A stretch of 64,000 nt of DNA from an uncultured Eubacterium sp. (GTDB lineage Bacteria; Bacillota; Clostridia; Lachnospirales; Lachnospiraceae): assembly GCF_934295145.1 (NCBI RefSeq), contig NZ_CAKRAS010000003.1:21015-85014 (forward strand). The letters are read 5' to 3'. Positions 44,134 to 52,243 of this stretch are shown piece after piece. Every line of letters starts with the position of its first letter. Within the stretch, counting starts at the first letter, position 1. Position numbers and translations under genes: made by a program. Below the pieces are notes generated by a model. It ran no database searches. It was not told the origin of the DNA and saw only the letters and a program-made list of their open reading frames with translations.

Positions 44134-45420
44134 ATGTTTGCAGACAGTGCAAGAATTATTATAAAATCAGGAAAAGGCGGAGATGGACATGTCAGCTTCC
44201 GCCGTGAAAAATACGTTCCGAACGGCGGTCCTGACGGAGGAGACGGTGGAAAAGGCGGAGACGTTATTTTCCAGGTCGATGAAGGTTTGAACACTCTGAC
44301 AGACTTCAGACATCGTCGTAAATATGCCGCCGAAAACGGAGAAGAGGGCAGAAAACGGAACTGCCATGGCAAAAACGGTGCGGATATCATTGTAAAAGTT
44401 CCGGCGGGAACCATCATCCGCGATGCCGAGACAGACAAAGTTATCGCTGATATGTCCGGTGACAATACCCGTCAGATCATTTTAAGAGGCGGACGCGGCG
44501 GTAAAGGAAATCAGAATTACGCAACCGCAACCATGCAGGCTCCGAAATATGCACAGCCGGGACAGCCGGGCATCGAACTGGAAGTCCGTCTGGAACTGAA
44601 AGTCATCGCAGATGTCGGACTGGTTGGTTTCCCGAACGTTGGAAAATCCACTTTATTATCCCGTGTAACCAATGCGCAGCCGAAAATCGCAAATTATCAC
44701 TTTACTACTTTAAATCCAAATCTTGGTGTGGTTGATCTGGACGAAGGACAGGGCTTTGTTATCGCAGATATCCCGGGACTGATCGAGGGTGCATCCGAGG
44801 GAATCGGACTTGGTCATGAGTTTTTAAAACACATTGAGCGTACCAAAGTCATGATCCACATGGTAGATGCTGCATCTACCGAAGGACGTGATCCGATCGC
44901 AGATATTTATGCCATCAATAAAGAGCTAGAAGCATACAATCCGGAACTTGCAAAGAAACCACAGGTGATCGCAGCAAATAAAATTGATGCCATCTATGCA
45001 GGAGATGAAGATCCGGTAGAAAAACTGCGTCAGGAATTTGAACCGCAGGGTATCCGTGTATTTGCAATCTCTGCAGTCAGTGGAAAAGGCTTAAAAGAGC
45101 TTTTATATGCCGTAAATGAGATGCTTCAGAGCATGGATTCTGAGCCGGTTGTATTTGAGCAGGAATACGATCCGTCCACAGCAATGTATCTGGATGAGCC
45201 GTATACTGTTGCATATGACGAAGAAAATGATGAATTTGTGGTAGAAGGTCCTCGTATTGAAAAAATGCTTGGCTATACCAATATTGAATCCGAGAAAGGT
45301 TTCCTGTTTTTCCAGCGTTTCTTAAAAGATCAGGGAATTTTAGAGGAACTGGAAAACTTAGGCATTCAGGAAGGCGATACTGTTCGTATGTATGGACTTT
45401 CCTTTGATTACTATAAATAA
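44134..45420 (+). CDS. obg: GTPase Obg/CgtA
   Basis: Obg is an essential 50S-assembly and stress GTPase, also linked to sporulation. The 428-residue protein has the glycine-rich Obg domain (residues 1-158), G domain with P-loop GFPNVGKST, switch region FTTLNPNLGVVDL, DIPGLIEGAS and NKID, and a C-terminal OCT domain (from about residue 350, YTVAYDEENDEFVVEGPRIE). It heads the obg-yhbY-nadD-yqeK-rsfS series. Confidence 0.97.
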   Translation: MFADSARIIIKSGKGGDGHVSFRREKYVPNGGPDGGDGGKGGDVIFQVDEGLNTLTDFRHRRKYAAENGEEGRKRNCHGKNGADIIVKVPAGTIIRDAETDKVIADMSGDNTRQIILRGGRGGKGNQNYATATMQAPKYAQPGQPGIELEVRLELKVIADVGLVGFPNVGKSTLLSRVTNAQPKIANYHFTTLNPNLGVVDLDEGQGFVIADIPGLIEGASEGIGLGHEFLKHIERTKVMIHMVDAASTEGRDPIADIYAINKELEAYNPELAKKPQVIAANKIDAIYAGDEDPVEKLRQEFEPQGIRVFAISAVSGKGLKELLYAVNEMLQSMDSEPVVFEQEYDPSTAMYLDEPYTVAYDEENDEFVVEGPRIEKMLGYTNIESEKGFLFFQRFLKDQGILEELENLGIQEGDTVRMYGLSFDYYK

Positions 45421-45495
45421 AATAGAGTACAGTCTGATTATGTAAGGATTTTTGATATTCAAAAGCTTGTATGGTCAGCATATGGAGAAATAATT

Positions 45496-45783
45496 ATGAC
45501 AAGTAAACAGAGAGCTTATTTAAAAGGTCTTGCCATGAATCTGGAACCAATTTTTCAGGTTGGGAAATCCAGTGTAACACCGGAAATCGTAAATGCAATT
45601 GCTGAATGCTTTAATACACATGAGTTGATCAAATTAAGTGTATTAAAAAACTGTTTTGACGATCCGCGTGAGATTGCAAATGTGATTGCAGAGCGTACCC
45701 ATTCCCAGGTGGTACAGGTCATCGGTAAGAAAATCGTTTTATACAAACCGGATAAGGATGATCCAAAGATCGTTTTACCTTAA
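45496..45783 (+). CDS. yhbY: YhbY RNA-binding protein (CRM domain)
   Basis: The 95-residue protein is a single CRM domain: MTSKQRAYLKGLAMNLEPIFQVGKSS and LIKLSVLKNCFDDPREIA, and it keeps a QVVQVIGKKIVLYK strand. E. coli YhbY associates with pre-50S particles. It is followed by nadD after 24 bases, the conserved arrangement. Confidence 0.94.
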   Translation: MTSKQRAYLKGLAMNLEPIFQVGKSSVTPEIVNAIAECFNTHELIKLSVLKNCFDDPREIANVIAERTHSQVVQVIGKKIVLYKPDKDDPKIVLP

Positions 45784-45807
45784 TCCGACAGAAATGGAGT
45801 ATCGTAT

Positions 45808-46431
45808 ATGACTCTGACACAAAAGAAAATCGGTATATTTGGCGGTACCTTCAATCCGATTCACTACGGGCATCTGCTGATTGCGGAAAATGCTTGCGAC
45901 CAGTTTCATCTGGATCATATAATTTTTCTCCCTACCGGGCATACGCCACACAAGGCATTTATGGGAGAGAAAATGAGTGTACACCGCTGTCATATGGTAG
46001 AAGCGGCCATTGCGGATAATCCGAAGTTTTCCATTTCATATCGGGAAATTGAGAGTACCGGTGTCAACTATACGTATGTGACCCTGGCACAATTTCAGAA
46101 AGATTATCCGGACTGTAAATTATATTTTATCCTCGGAGCAGATTCTCTGTTCGATTTTGACGACTGGAGACATCCGGAGGAAATCTGTAAATATGCAAAC
46201 ATTCTGGCAGCTGTCCGGGATAATCTGAATGCGGATGAAGTAGACCGCCAGATTGCATATTTAAAAGAAAAATACCATTCCGGTTTTTACCGTCTGAACA
46301 CTCCGAATTTCAGTGTATCCAGCAGGGAACTGAGAGAGCGGGTGATGCAGGGAACAACGGTTCGCTACATGCTTCCGCCACAGGTAGAGCAATATATCAG
46401 AGATCATGCACTTTATCTCAATCTAAGCTGA
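45808..46431 (+). CDS. nadD: Nicotinate-nucleotide adenylyltransferase
   Basis: NadD adenylates nicotinate mononucleotide to deamido-NAD, downstream of the NadBCA pathway encoded at 4745-7893. The 207-residue protein has IGIFGGTFNPIHYGHLLIAE, the substrate loop FILGADSLFDFDDWRHPEEI, and the FSVSSRELRERV motif corresponding to ISSTxIR. Confidence 0.95.
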   Translation: MTLTQKKIGIFGGTFNPIHYGHLLIAENACDQFHLDHIIFLPTGHTPHKAFMGEKMSVHRCHMVEAAIADNPKFSISYREIESTGVNYTYVTLAQFQKDYPDCKLYFILGADSLFDFDDWRHPEEICKYANILAAVRDNLNADEVDRQIAYLKEKYHSGFYRLNTPNFSVSSRELRERVMQGTTVRYMLPPQVEQYIRDHALYLNLS

Positions 46432-46485
46432 GACTCCACTTCATGTGTTGAGCAGTATTATTTTTCTCATAGAAGGGAATTCCAC

Positions 46486-47088
46486 ATGACAGCAAAAGAG
46501 ATACAAAAAAAGTTAAAAGCAAAATTAAAACCGTCAAGATATGAGCATACACTCGGAGTAGCAAAAACAGCATGTCACCTTGCAGAAATTTACGGTTATG
46601 ACAAGGATATGGCGGAACTGGCCGGTCTGTTACACGACTGTGCCAAATATATGGATGATGATAAAAAAATCGCTCTCTGCCGGGAATATGGCGTTTCCAT
46701 CAGTGATGCCGAATATAAAAATCCATCCTTGCTGCATGCAAAATGCGGTGCCATTCTGGCCGAACATGAGTACCAGGTGACAGATTTTGATATTCTGCAT
46801 GCAATCCGTGTACACACCACAGGTGTTCCGGACATGAATCTTCTGGATAAAATTATTTTTATTTCAGATTATATTGAGCCAAACCGGGACAAAGCACCTC
46901 ATTTAAAGGAACTTCGTAAGATAGCTGAACAGAATCTGGATCTGACCACGTATCACATCTTAAAAGATACGGTGGAATATCTGGAAAAACATGAAGATCA
47001 GACCATGGATCCGACCACACTGGACGCTTACGATTATTATAAAGACTGGTTTGAAAACCAGAGCACCAATCAGAAAGGAATAGGGTGA
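46486..47088 (+). CDS. yqeK: YqeK HD-domain diadenosine tetraphosphatase
   Basis: The 200-residue HD-domain protein shows RYEHTLGVAKTACHLAEIY and the metal motif LAGLLHDCAKYM. YqeK proteins hydrolyse Ap4A symmetrically (shown in Firmicutes). It lies between nadD and rsfS as in Bacillus; its end overlaps a possible GTG for rsfS. Confidence 0.93.
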   Translation: MTAKEIQKKLKAKLKPSRYEHTLGVAKTACHLAEIYGYDKDMAELAGLLHDCAKYMDDDKKIALCREYGVSISDAEYKNPSLLHAKCGAILAEHEYQVTDFDILHAIRVHTTGVPDMNLLDKIIFISDYIEPNRDKAPHLKELRKIAEQNLDLTTYHILKDTVEYLEKHEDQTMDPTTLDAYDYYKDWFENQSTNQKGIG

Positions 47089-47093
47089 GTAAT

Positions 47094-47447
47094 ATGAACG
47101 ACGTATCCCGCGAAATGGCAAAAATCGCCTGCCACGCATTATCTGAGAAAAAAGCAGAAGATGTACAGGTTATCGATATCAGTGAAATTTCTGTAATTGC
47201 AGATTATTTTGTAATTGCAAGTGCTGCAAATACAAATCAGCTGCAGGCTATGATGGACGCCGCAGAGGAAGATCTGTACAAAGCAGGATTCCACTGTGCA
47301 CAGAAAGAAGGAAATAATAATTCCAGCTGGATTTTGATGGATTATAAGGATATTATCATTCATCTGTTCTCCAAAGAGGACCGTTTATTCTATGATCTGG
47401 AGAGAATCTGGCAGGATGGTAAAATCATTGCACCGGAAGATCTTTAA
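47094..47447 (+). CDS. rsfS: Ribosomal silencing factor RsfS
   Basis: RsfS binds ribosomal protein L14 and blocks subunit joining in starved cells. The 117-residue protein contains VIDISEISVIADYFVIASAANTNQ and WILMDYKDIIIHLFSKEDRLFYDLERIW, the family core. I start at the ATG at 47094 because AGGG lies just upstream; a GTG at 47085 overlaps the yqeK stop. Last gene of the obg series. Confidence 0.94.
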   Translation: MNDVSREMAKIACHALSEKKAEDVQVIDISEISVIADYFVIASAANTNQLQAMMDAAEEDLYKAGFHCAQKEGNNNSSWILMDYKDIIIHLFSKEDRLFYDLERIWQDGKIIAPEDL

Positions 47448-47483
47448 TTTTTTGGCTTAAAATTTACTATTTATTTTTTATAA

Positions 47484-47548
47484 GAGAACACCAGCAATTT
47501 GTCTCAGTCGCTAACAATCGCTCCTTGAGAAAATTTGCTGGTGTTCTC
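47484..47548. terminator. Long hairpin between convergent rsfS and lexA
   Basis: GAGAACACCAGCAA (from 47484) pairs with TTGCTGGTGTTCTC (to 47548), 14 perfect pairs, extended through GTCTCA/TGAGAA to about 20. The location between converging genes fits a bidirectional terminator, but the flanking T-runs are weak. It could be a dispersed palindrome. Confidence 0.6.
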
Positions 47549-47605
47549 AATTTACACTATGATATTTGTAAATTTTGCACTACATTACACTTCGTGCCGC
47601 AAAGC

Positions 47606-48223
47606 CTATCTGAAGAAACGGAAAGTTCCAATTACTTTTCCCATGATCATGACTTCGGACACGATAATTGGATCCATAAAATCATTCTCCGGCTGTAGAC
47701 GATAATAGCCATTTTCTTTATAAAATGTCTTTACCGTTGCAGAATCATCTACAAGCGCAACGACCATATCTCCATCATTTGCAGTAGACTGCTGCTGCAC
47801 CAGAATATAATCCCCGTCTAAAATACCGGCATTGATCATACTTTCGCCCTGAACCTGCAGGATAAATGTCTGCTCGTTTGGCATAAATTCTGCCGGAATC
47901 GGGAAGTAGTTCTCGATATTCTCCACAGCCAGAATCGGTTCACCGGCTGCAACTTTTCCAACGATCGGTACATTGACCATTTCACGTCTGGTCAGATTAA
48001 AGTTCTCATCCACAATCTCAATTGCACGCGGTTTGGTCGGATCACGATGAATATAACCGTTTTTCTCCAGCGTCTCTAAATGCGCATGGACAGAAGAAGT
48101 TGATTTTAATTTGACGGCTTCACAGATTTCACGTACTGCAGGTGGATATCCTCTGTTTAAAATTTCTGCTTTGATATATTCTAAAATTTCTCTCTGCTTA
48201 TCGCTGATTTTTCCGTATGACAT
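47606..48223 (-). CDS. lexA: LexA SOS repressor
   Basis: LexA represses DNA-damage genes and self-cleaves when RecA is activated. The 205-residue protein has the winged helix N-terminus (ISDKQREILEYIKAEILNRGYPPAVREICEAVKLKSTSSVH), the cleavage site Ala-Gly in GKVAAGEPI, catalytic Ser in QGESMINAGI and Lys in GDMVVALVDDSATVK. It is transcribed away from the LysM gene with SOS boxes between, so it is probably self-regulated. Confidence 0.96.
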   Translation of the reverse strand: MSYGKISDKQREILEYIKAEILNRGYPPAVREICEAVKLKSTSSVHAHLETLEKNGYIHRDPTKPRAIEIVDENFNLTRREMVNVPIVGKVAAGEPILAVENIENYFPIPAEFMPNEQTFILQVQGESMINAGILDGDYILVQQQSTANDGDMVVALVDDSATVKTFYKENGYYRLQPENDFMDPIIVSEVMIMGKVIGTFRFFR

Positions 48224-48269
48224 AATATACTCAGATCTCCTTAAAATTGATTCGCTGTTTAATAATTAG

Positions 48270-48298
48270 ATTATAGCATAATGAACTATTGATTTCAA
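48270..48298 (-). promoter_or_regulatory. lexA promoter (minus strand)
   Basis: On the minus strand TTGAAA (48293-48298) and TATAAT (48270-48275) are 17 bases apart. Two SOS-like boxes lie directly upstream of the -35. Confidence 0.7.
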
Positions 48299-48305
48299 AT
48301 ATATT

Positions 48306-48392
48306 CGAAAACTTGTTCCGAAAATCTGTTCGTATTTGTTCTTGACATCCGAACATATGTTTTGTATAATTCAATTATCGAACAGGTGTTCC
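48306..48392. promoter_or_regulatory. Four LexA-box-like sites
   Basis: Against the Firmicute consensus CGAACrnryGTTCG, the sites are CGAAAACTTGTTCC (48306-48319), CGAAAATCTGTTCG (48319-48332), CGAACATATGTTTT (48350-48363) and CGAACAGGTGTTCC (48379-48392), matching 11, 12, 12 and 13 of 14. The third lies inside the divergent promoter. Confidence 0.8.
48342..48370 (+). promoter_or_regulatory. Consensus promoter of the LysM SOS gene
   Basis: TTGACA (48342-48347) and TATAAT (48365-48370) are exactly 17 bases apart. An SOS box fills the spacer, so bound LexA would block polymerase. Confidence 0.85.
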
Positions 48393-48457
48393 GAACAAAA
48401 TATCGGATACTTGTTAAACACATCATTGTTAAAGAGAAAACAGGGGAGGATACACAC

Positions 48458-48880
48458 ATGAGTACATATTCTGTAATTTACAATACAAATCCGTATCAGA
48501 AGGCACAGGCCAGAACACAAGCGCAGAAAAGAGCACGTATCCAGGCTGCCAAGAAGAAACAGGCACTGAAACGACAGGCATTTGGAATAGCCGTTATGTT
48601 TCTTACGATTCTGGCTGCAGTTTTGGTGAGTACAAACTGTTTGAAAGCAAATCAGGTAAAGGCTTCTTCCGTACATGAGGAGAACATTTACTATAAGACC
48701 ATTCAGGTAGAAGAAGGCGATACTTTATGGACACTGGCTGATCAGTATATGGGAAGTAACAGCTTCGACAGACAGGAGTATATTGACGAGGTAAAAGAGA
48801 TGAACCATCTGACGGATGATACAATTGAAAGTGGTGCTTATCTGATGATTCCATATGTGGAAACAGTTTCCGAGTTATAA
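48458..48880 (+). CDS. LysM-domain SOS protein, YneA-like cell-division suppressor
   Basis: The 140-residue protein has a basic N-terminus, one membrane segment (about residues 40-60, AFGIAVMFLTILAAVLV) and a C-terminal LysM domain (YKTIQVEEGDTLWTLADQYM to YLMIPYVE). In Bacillus yneA is divergent from lexA, is repressed by it, and halts division during DNA damage; layout and domains match. GGGGAGGA supports the ATG at 48458. The sequence is quite divergent, so the symbol is left blank. Confidence 0.82.
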   Translation: MSTYSVIYNTNPYQKAQARTQAQKRARIQAAKKKQALKRQAFGIAVMFLTILAAVLVSTNCLKANQVKASSVHEENIYYKTIQVEEGDTLWTLADQYMGSNSFDRQEYIDEVKEMNHLTDDTIESGAYLMIPYVETVSEL

Positions 48881-48893
48881 TTGTGAAATCATG

Positions 48894-49093
48894 CAAGCAA
48901 TCGAACAGAATGTTCGATTGCTTGTTTGATAGGAAATTACGATGAATTTCCTATCAAACAAAAGCACTTCGTGCAAATGATGCGCACTCGCACGAGAAGA
49001 GATTCTTGCTTTGCAAGCGTGCTCGGCGCGGGCAAGAAAGATGTGCTATTGATAATTTTAAACACGTAAGTGTATGATAGCACACTTTCTTGC
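48894..49093. repeat. Cluster of palindromes between LysM gene and lysR
   Basis: Three strong stem-loops are stacked. CAAGCAATCGAACA (48894-48907) pairs perfectly with TGTTCGATTGCTTG (48911-48924) and is a likely terminator. TTGTTTGATAGGAAATT (48922-48938) pairs perfectly with 48945-48961. GCAAGAAAGATGTGCTA (49032-49048) pairs with TAGCACACTTTCTTGC (49078-49093) with one bulge, enclosing ACAC-GTAA-GTGT. The middle holds shorter GC-rich repeats. Confidence 0.7.
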
Positions 49094-49106
49094 AATTTAT
49101 CAAATT

Positions 49107-50003
49107 TCATGACAGTTGATAATAATTTTTCAAAAATTCCAGAAACTGTCCTGCCGGCTCCGGCAGATATCGAACCGGTGAATATACGATATACAGTTTT
49201 CGTAAAAAAGCTTCTTCACCTAAAGGAAATATCAGCAGTTTTCCCTGCTTTGCATCAGAAGCTACTGTTGCACGGGAGAGAATCGAAATTCCCATTCCGA
49301 GTTTAATGCATTTTTTTAAGGAATCCGCATCGTCCATAATCGCAATAACATTTAAATCATCCAATGTAAGCCCTCTGTTTTTTAAAAAATGAAGGGTTTC
49401 CTGTTTGGTTCCGGAATTATCTTCCCGTAACAAAAATGGCTCCTTCAAAAGAACTGCCAATGGTTCTGTCTGTTTGGTGAAAGCCTGATAATAAGGTGTC
49501 GCAGGAGCAGCGATAACCAGTTCGTCCGATGCAAAAGATAAAAATTCGCAGGTTGTATCCGAACAGGTTGTTCCAACAAGTCCAAGATCGCAGGCGCCAT
49601 CATCTATTTTGTGAATGATCTCCAGACTGTCTCCACAGGTAGTATGAAACGTTACGTCTGGAAATTTGTTATGATATGTTGTCAAAAGCTCTGGGAGTAC
49701 GTAAAGCGATGGTACAGAGGATACACCAATCTGCAATTTATTTGTACCTTCATTGGAAAGCTCCAGTACAGCTTTCTGCTGTAATGTTAAAATTTCAGAG
49801 GCGTATTGGTACAGCTTCATGCCTGCTGGTGTTATGGACAGGGTTTTTGTTGTTCGTTTTAATAACTGCGTATGAAATTCCTGCTCCAGAGAACGGATGT
49901 GAGCACTGACTGTCGGCTGGGACAGGTACAGTTTTTGTGCTGCCTGAGAAAAACTCTGATATTTTACGGTGTATACAAATGCTTCAAGTTGTCTGATATC
50001 CAT
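49107..50003 (-). CDS. LysR family regulator, selenium-cluster associated
   Basis: The 298-residue protein has the LysR helix-turn-helix at the N-terminus (MDIRQLEAFVYTVKYQSFSQAAQKLYLSQPTVSAHIRSLE) and a periplasmic-binding-like effector domain (LQIGVSSVPSLYVLPELL). AGAAAGG precedes the ATG on the minus strand. It is divergent from a YedE-like transporter and the YedF/DUF3343 genes; a LysR regulator of this kind is commonly found with selenium metabolism genes. Direct repeats in the shared intergenic region are candidate binding sites. Confidence 0.85.
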   Translation of the reverse strand: MDIRQLEAFVYTVKYQSFSQAAQKLYLSQPTVSAHIRSLEQEFHTQLLKRTTKTLSITPAGMKLYQYASEILTLQQKAVLELSNEGTNKLQIGVSSVPSLYVLPELLTTYHNKFPDVTFHTTCGDSLEIIHKIDDGACDLGLVGTTCSDTTCEFLSFASDELVIAAPATPYYQAFTKQTEPLAVLLKEPFLLREDNSGTKQETLHFLKNRGLTLDDLNVIAIMDDADSLKKCIKLGMGISILSRATVASDAKQGKLLIFPLGEEAFLRKLYIVYSPVRYLPEPAGQFLEFLKNYYQLS

Positions 50004-50315
50004 ATAGATGTTTCCTTTCTACATATTTTGTGTAAAAAAATCCTGATATTCTTCTATATCATTTTTTCTATTACATAATGTAAATCATATTCATTTTTGT
50101 TCTTATGATTTTTGCTTATATAAGGGAATTTATATCCTATAGAAAAATCATTATTAACTGCTTCTACTTGAATTTTACTCTTATTTATAGGTTTTATCAA
50201 TAGAATTATTTGAGTTATCAATATTAACAATTTTACTGGGAAATACAGGAATGATATACTGAATATAACAAAAACAGACGTAATGATACGTCAGAAAGAT
50301 ATGAGGAGAACAGTT
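50004..50315. promoter_or_regulatory. Divergent control region with direct repeats
   Basis: This 312-base, very AT-rich region holds a promoter for the transporter (TTTACT 50232-50237, 17 bases, TATACT 50255-50260). Just upstream are two copies of TTATCAATA (50194-50202 and 50215-50223), 21 bases apart, which is two helical turns. They are plausible LysR contact sites. No other feature is supported. Confidence 0.55.
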
Positions 50316-51416
50316 ATGAAACTATTTGACAAAACATGGAAACTTGCATTTGCAGGTGCCATCGTTGGTATACTGGCAGCATTGCTTGCATTCTTTGGTA
50401 ATCCGGCAAACATGGCCATCTGTGTAGCATGTTTTATCCGTGACACAGCAGGAGCACTAGCCCTTCATTCCGCAGCGCCTGTACAGTATTTTCGTCCGGA
50501 GATCGTAGGATTTGTAGTAGGAGCCTTTTTAATTTCTCTGATTACAAAGGAATATAAAGCAACTGCAGGTTCTTCCCCCATGATTCGTTTCCTGCTTGGA
50601 ATGATCATAATGATTGGAGCATTGGTATTCCTTGGATGTCCGCTTCGTATGGTCATTCGCATGTCTGCCGGAGATTTGAATGCTTATGTGGCACTCATCG
50701 GATTTGCCGGCGGTGTGGCAACCGGAACTTTCTTTCTGAAAAAAGGATTTTCTCTTGGAAGAGCTTATGAAACTAAAAAGGCAAACGGTATGGTGTTACC
50801 AATCGCATTAATTGTATTACTGATCATCGGTGTAGCAACCGGTGCATATGCAGCAAGTACGGAAGGACCTGGAAGTATGCATGCGCCAATTGCCATCGCA
50901 TTAATTGTAGCACTGATCATTGGCGTCATCGCACAGATGAGCAGAATGTGTTTTGCCGGAAGTATCCGTGACGTAATTCTGATGAAAAACTTTGATCTGA
51001 TCAGTATTATCGGCGCACTGTTCGTTGTTATGTTAATCTACAATATTGTAACAGGACACTTCCATTTAAGTTTTTCCGGACAGCCAATCGCACATTCCCA
51101 GCATCTGTGGAATATCCTTGGCATGTATGTGGTAGGATTTGGTGCTGTACTGGCAGGCGGATGCCCGCTGCGTCAGCTGATTCTGGCAGGTCAAGGTTCC
51201 TCCGACAGTGCCGTAACTTTTCTTGGCATGCTCCTTGGCGCTGCATTTGCACATAACTTTGGTCTGGCAGGCGCAGCAGCAAAAGCAGCGACTGAGACAG
51301 AAGCAGCCGTTGCAGGCGGTCCGGCTACGGCGGGTAAAGCAGCAGTTATCGTATGTATCATTGTATTATTTATCATTGCAGTAACAAATAAAAGAAATCT
51401 GAAAAGAGGAAAATAA
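50316..51416 (+). CDS. yedE: YedE-like putative selenium transporter
   Basis: The 366-residue membrane protein of about 10 helices contains two YeeE/YedE repeats with conserved cysteines: NPANMAICVACFIRDTAGAL, FLGCPLRMVIRMSAGD, MSRMCFAGSIRD and GGCPLRQLILAGQGSSDS. Relatives move thiosulfate or, when next to YedF, are linked to selenium use. ATATGAGGAGA supports the ATG at 50316 over one at 50283. The TusA-like gene starts 2 bases after its stop. Confidence 0.88.
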   Translation: MKLFDKTWKLAFAGAIVGILAALLAFFGNPANMAICVACFIRDTAGALALHSAAPVQYFRPEIVGFVVGAFLISLITKEYKATAGSSPMIRFLLGMIIMIGALVFLGCPLRMVIRMSAGDLNAYVALIGFAGGVATGTFFLKKGFSLGRAYETKKANGMVLPIALIVLLIIGVATGAYAASTEGPGSMHAPIAIALIVALIIGVIAQMSRMCFAGSIRDVILMKNFDLISIIGALFVVMLIYNIVTGHFHLSFSGQPIAHSQHLWNILGMYVVGFGAVLAGGCPLRQLILAGQGSSDSAVTFLGMLLGAAFAHNFGLAGAAAKAATETEAAVAGGPATAGKAAVIVCIIVLFIIAVTNKRNLKRGK

Positions 51417-51418
51417 AA

Positions 51419-51637
51419 ATGGCAGAATATATTGAAGTAGATGTAAGAGGACTTTCCTGTCCGGAACCGGTTTTACTTGTTATGGACGCCATGGATGAGC
51501 ATCCGGGTGAAACCATTCATGTGATCGGCGATGAAGCTCACACAAGAACAAACATTGAAAAAACGCTGAAATATCAGAAAAAAGAGTTTCAAACCCAACA
51601 GAAAAACAGTTGCTTTGAAATCACATTTCGCGCATAA
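51419..51637 (+). CDS. TusA/YedF-like sulfurtransferase
   Basis: The 72-residue SirA/TusA-fold protein has the active-site motif DVRGLSCPEPVLLVMDAM, with Cys in CPxP. It would carry a persulfide or selenide group for delivery to an acceptor. Encoded directly behind YedE, it fits the YedF role in selenium metabolism rather than tRNA thiolation. This copy lacks the C-terminal DsrE-like domain of full-length YedF; the DUF3343 gene follows. Confidence 0.88.
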   Translation: MAEYIEVDVRGLSCPEPVLLVMDAMDEHPGETIHVIGDEAHTRTNIEKTLKYQKKEFQTQQKNSCFEITFRA

Positions 51638-51748
51638 TAAGGGAGCCGAAGATTCGTCGATATACGAACGAGTGGTGACTATATATCATTACGTATTAAA
51701 TTAAAATTCATATTATCAAAAATGTCAGAAAAATGGAGAATTATTGTC

Positions 51749-51985
51749 ATGCGAAAGAAAAAACCTTATCAGATTATAACATTTCATACAACATCAGCAG
51801 CCATGGCTATGGAGCTGTATTGTAAAGAGCATGGCATCTCCGGTCGTCTGATCCCGGTTCCAAGGGAGCTTTCCGCCGGTTGCGGACTTGCCTGGCGCAT
51901 TGAACCTGAGGAATATACCCGTTACAAAAACGATTTACTGGGTTCCCATATTGAAATCGAACAAAATGTGGAACTGATTATTTAA
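51749..51985 (+). CDS. DUF3343 putative Se/S carrier-like protein
   Basis: The 78-residue protein matches DUF3343 (YQIITFHTTSAAMAMELYCKEHGISGRLIPVPRELSAGCGLAWRI). The single cysteine in SAGCGL is the likely functional residue. GGAG (51735-51738) supports the ATG at 51749; an in-frame ATG at 51722 is the alternative. The family usually lies beside YedE/YedF and selenium genes. Biochemical function is not established as far as I know. Confidence 0.8.
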   Translation: MRKKKPYQIITFHTTSAAMAMELYCKEHGISGRLIPVPRELSAGCGLAWRIEPEEYTRYKNDLLGSHIEIEQNVELII

Positions 51986-51995
51986 CAAAATTTCC

Positions 51996-52025
51996 TTGAC
52001 ACACCCACTCTTTATCATATATAGT
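51996..52025 (+). promoter_or_regulatory. Promoter of the riboswitch-ATPase unit
   Basis: TTGACA (51996-52001) and TATAGT (52020-52025) are 18 bases apart. Transcription would begin near 52032. Confidence 0.7.
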
Positions 52026-52033
52026 AGAATCAA

Positions 52034-52165
52034 TAAGAGGGAGTAACCTACGTGACTATACGTTTGCGGTGTCGTCAGTACGATGTAATATAAATACATC
52101 CGGTGTCGTAAGGAAACGGTGAGACTTTTATTGTACATTGATTGTGCAATAAGGGTCTTTTTTTA
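52034..52165 (+). ncRNA. yybP-ykoY manganese riboswitch with terminator
   Basis: The leader holds the family blocks in order: AGAGGGAGTAACCTACGTGA, then TGTCGTCAGTACGATG, CATCCGGTGTCGTAAGG and AAACGGTGAGACTTTTAT. The 3' part forms a terminator stem (GAGACTTTTATTGTACA with TGTGCAATAAGGGTC, 52121-52156) followed by seven or more T. The class binds Mn2+ and typically turns on Mn exporters; the gene downstream is a P-type cation ATPase, which fits. Confidence 0.85.
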
Positions 52166-52243
52166 TTCCAAAAATCTGAACTTGCATAATCGGAACACAT
52201 ATTGCAGATAACATGATGCAGGCAAACGCAAGGAGGATTTGAC

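Noticed and set aside
48898..48920. CGAACAGAATGTTCG as a fifth SOS box
   Set aside because: The half-sites are five bases apart instead of four, and the sequence is the tip of a perfect terminator-like hairpin after the LysM gene.
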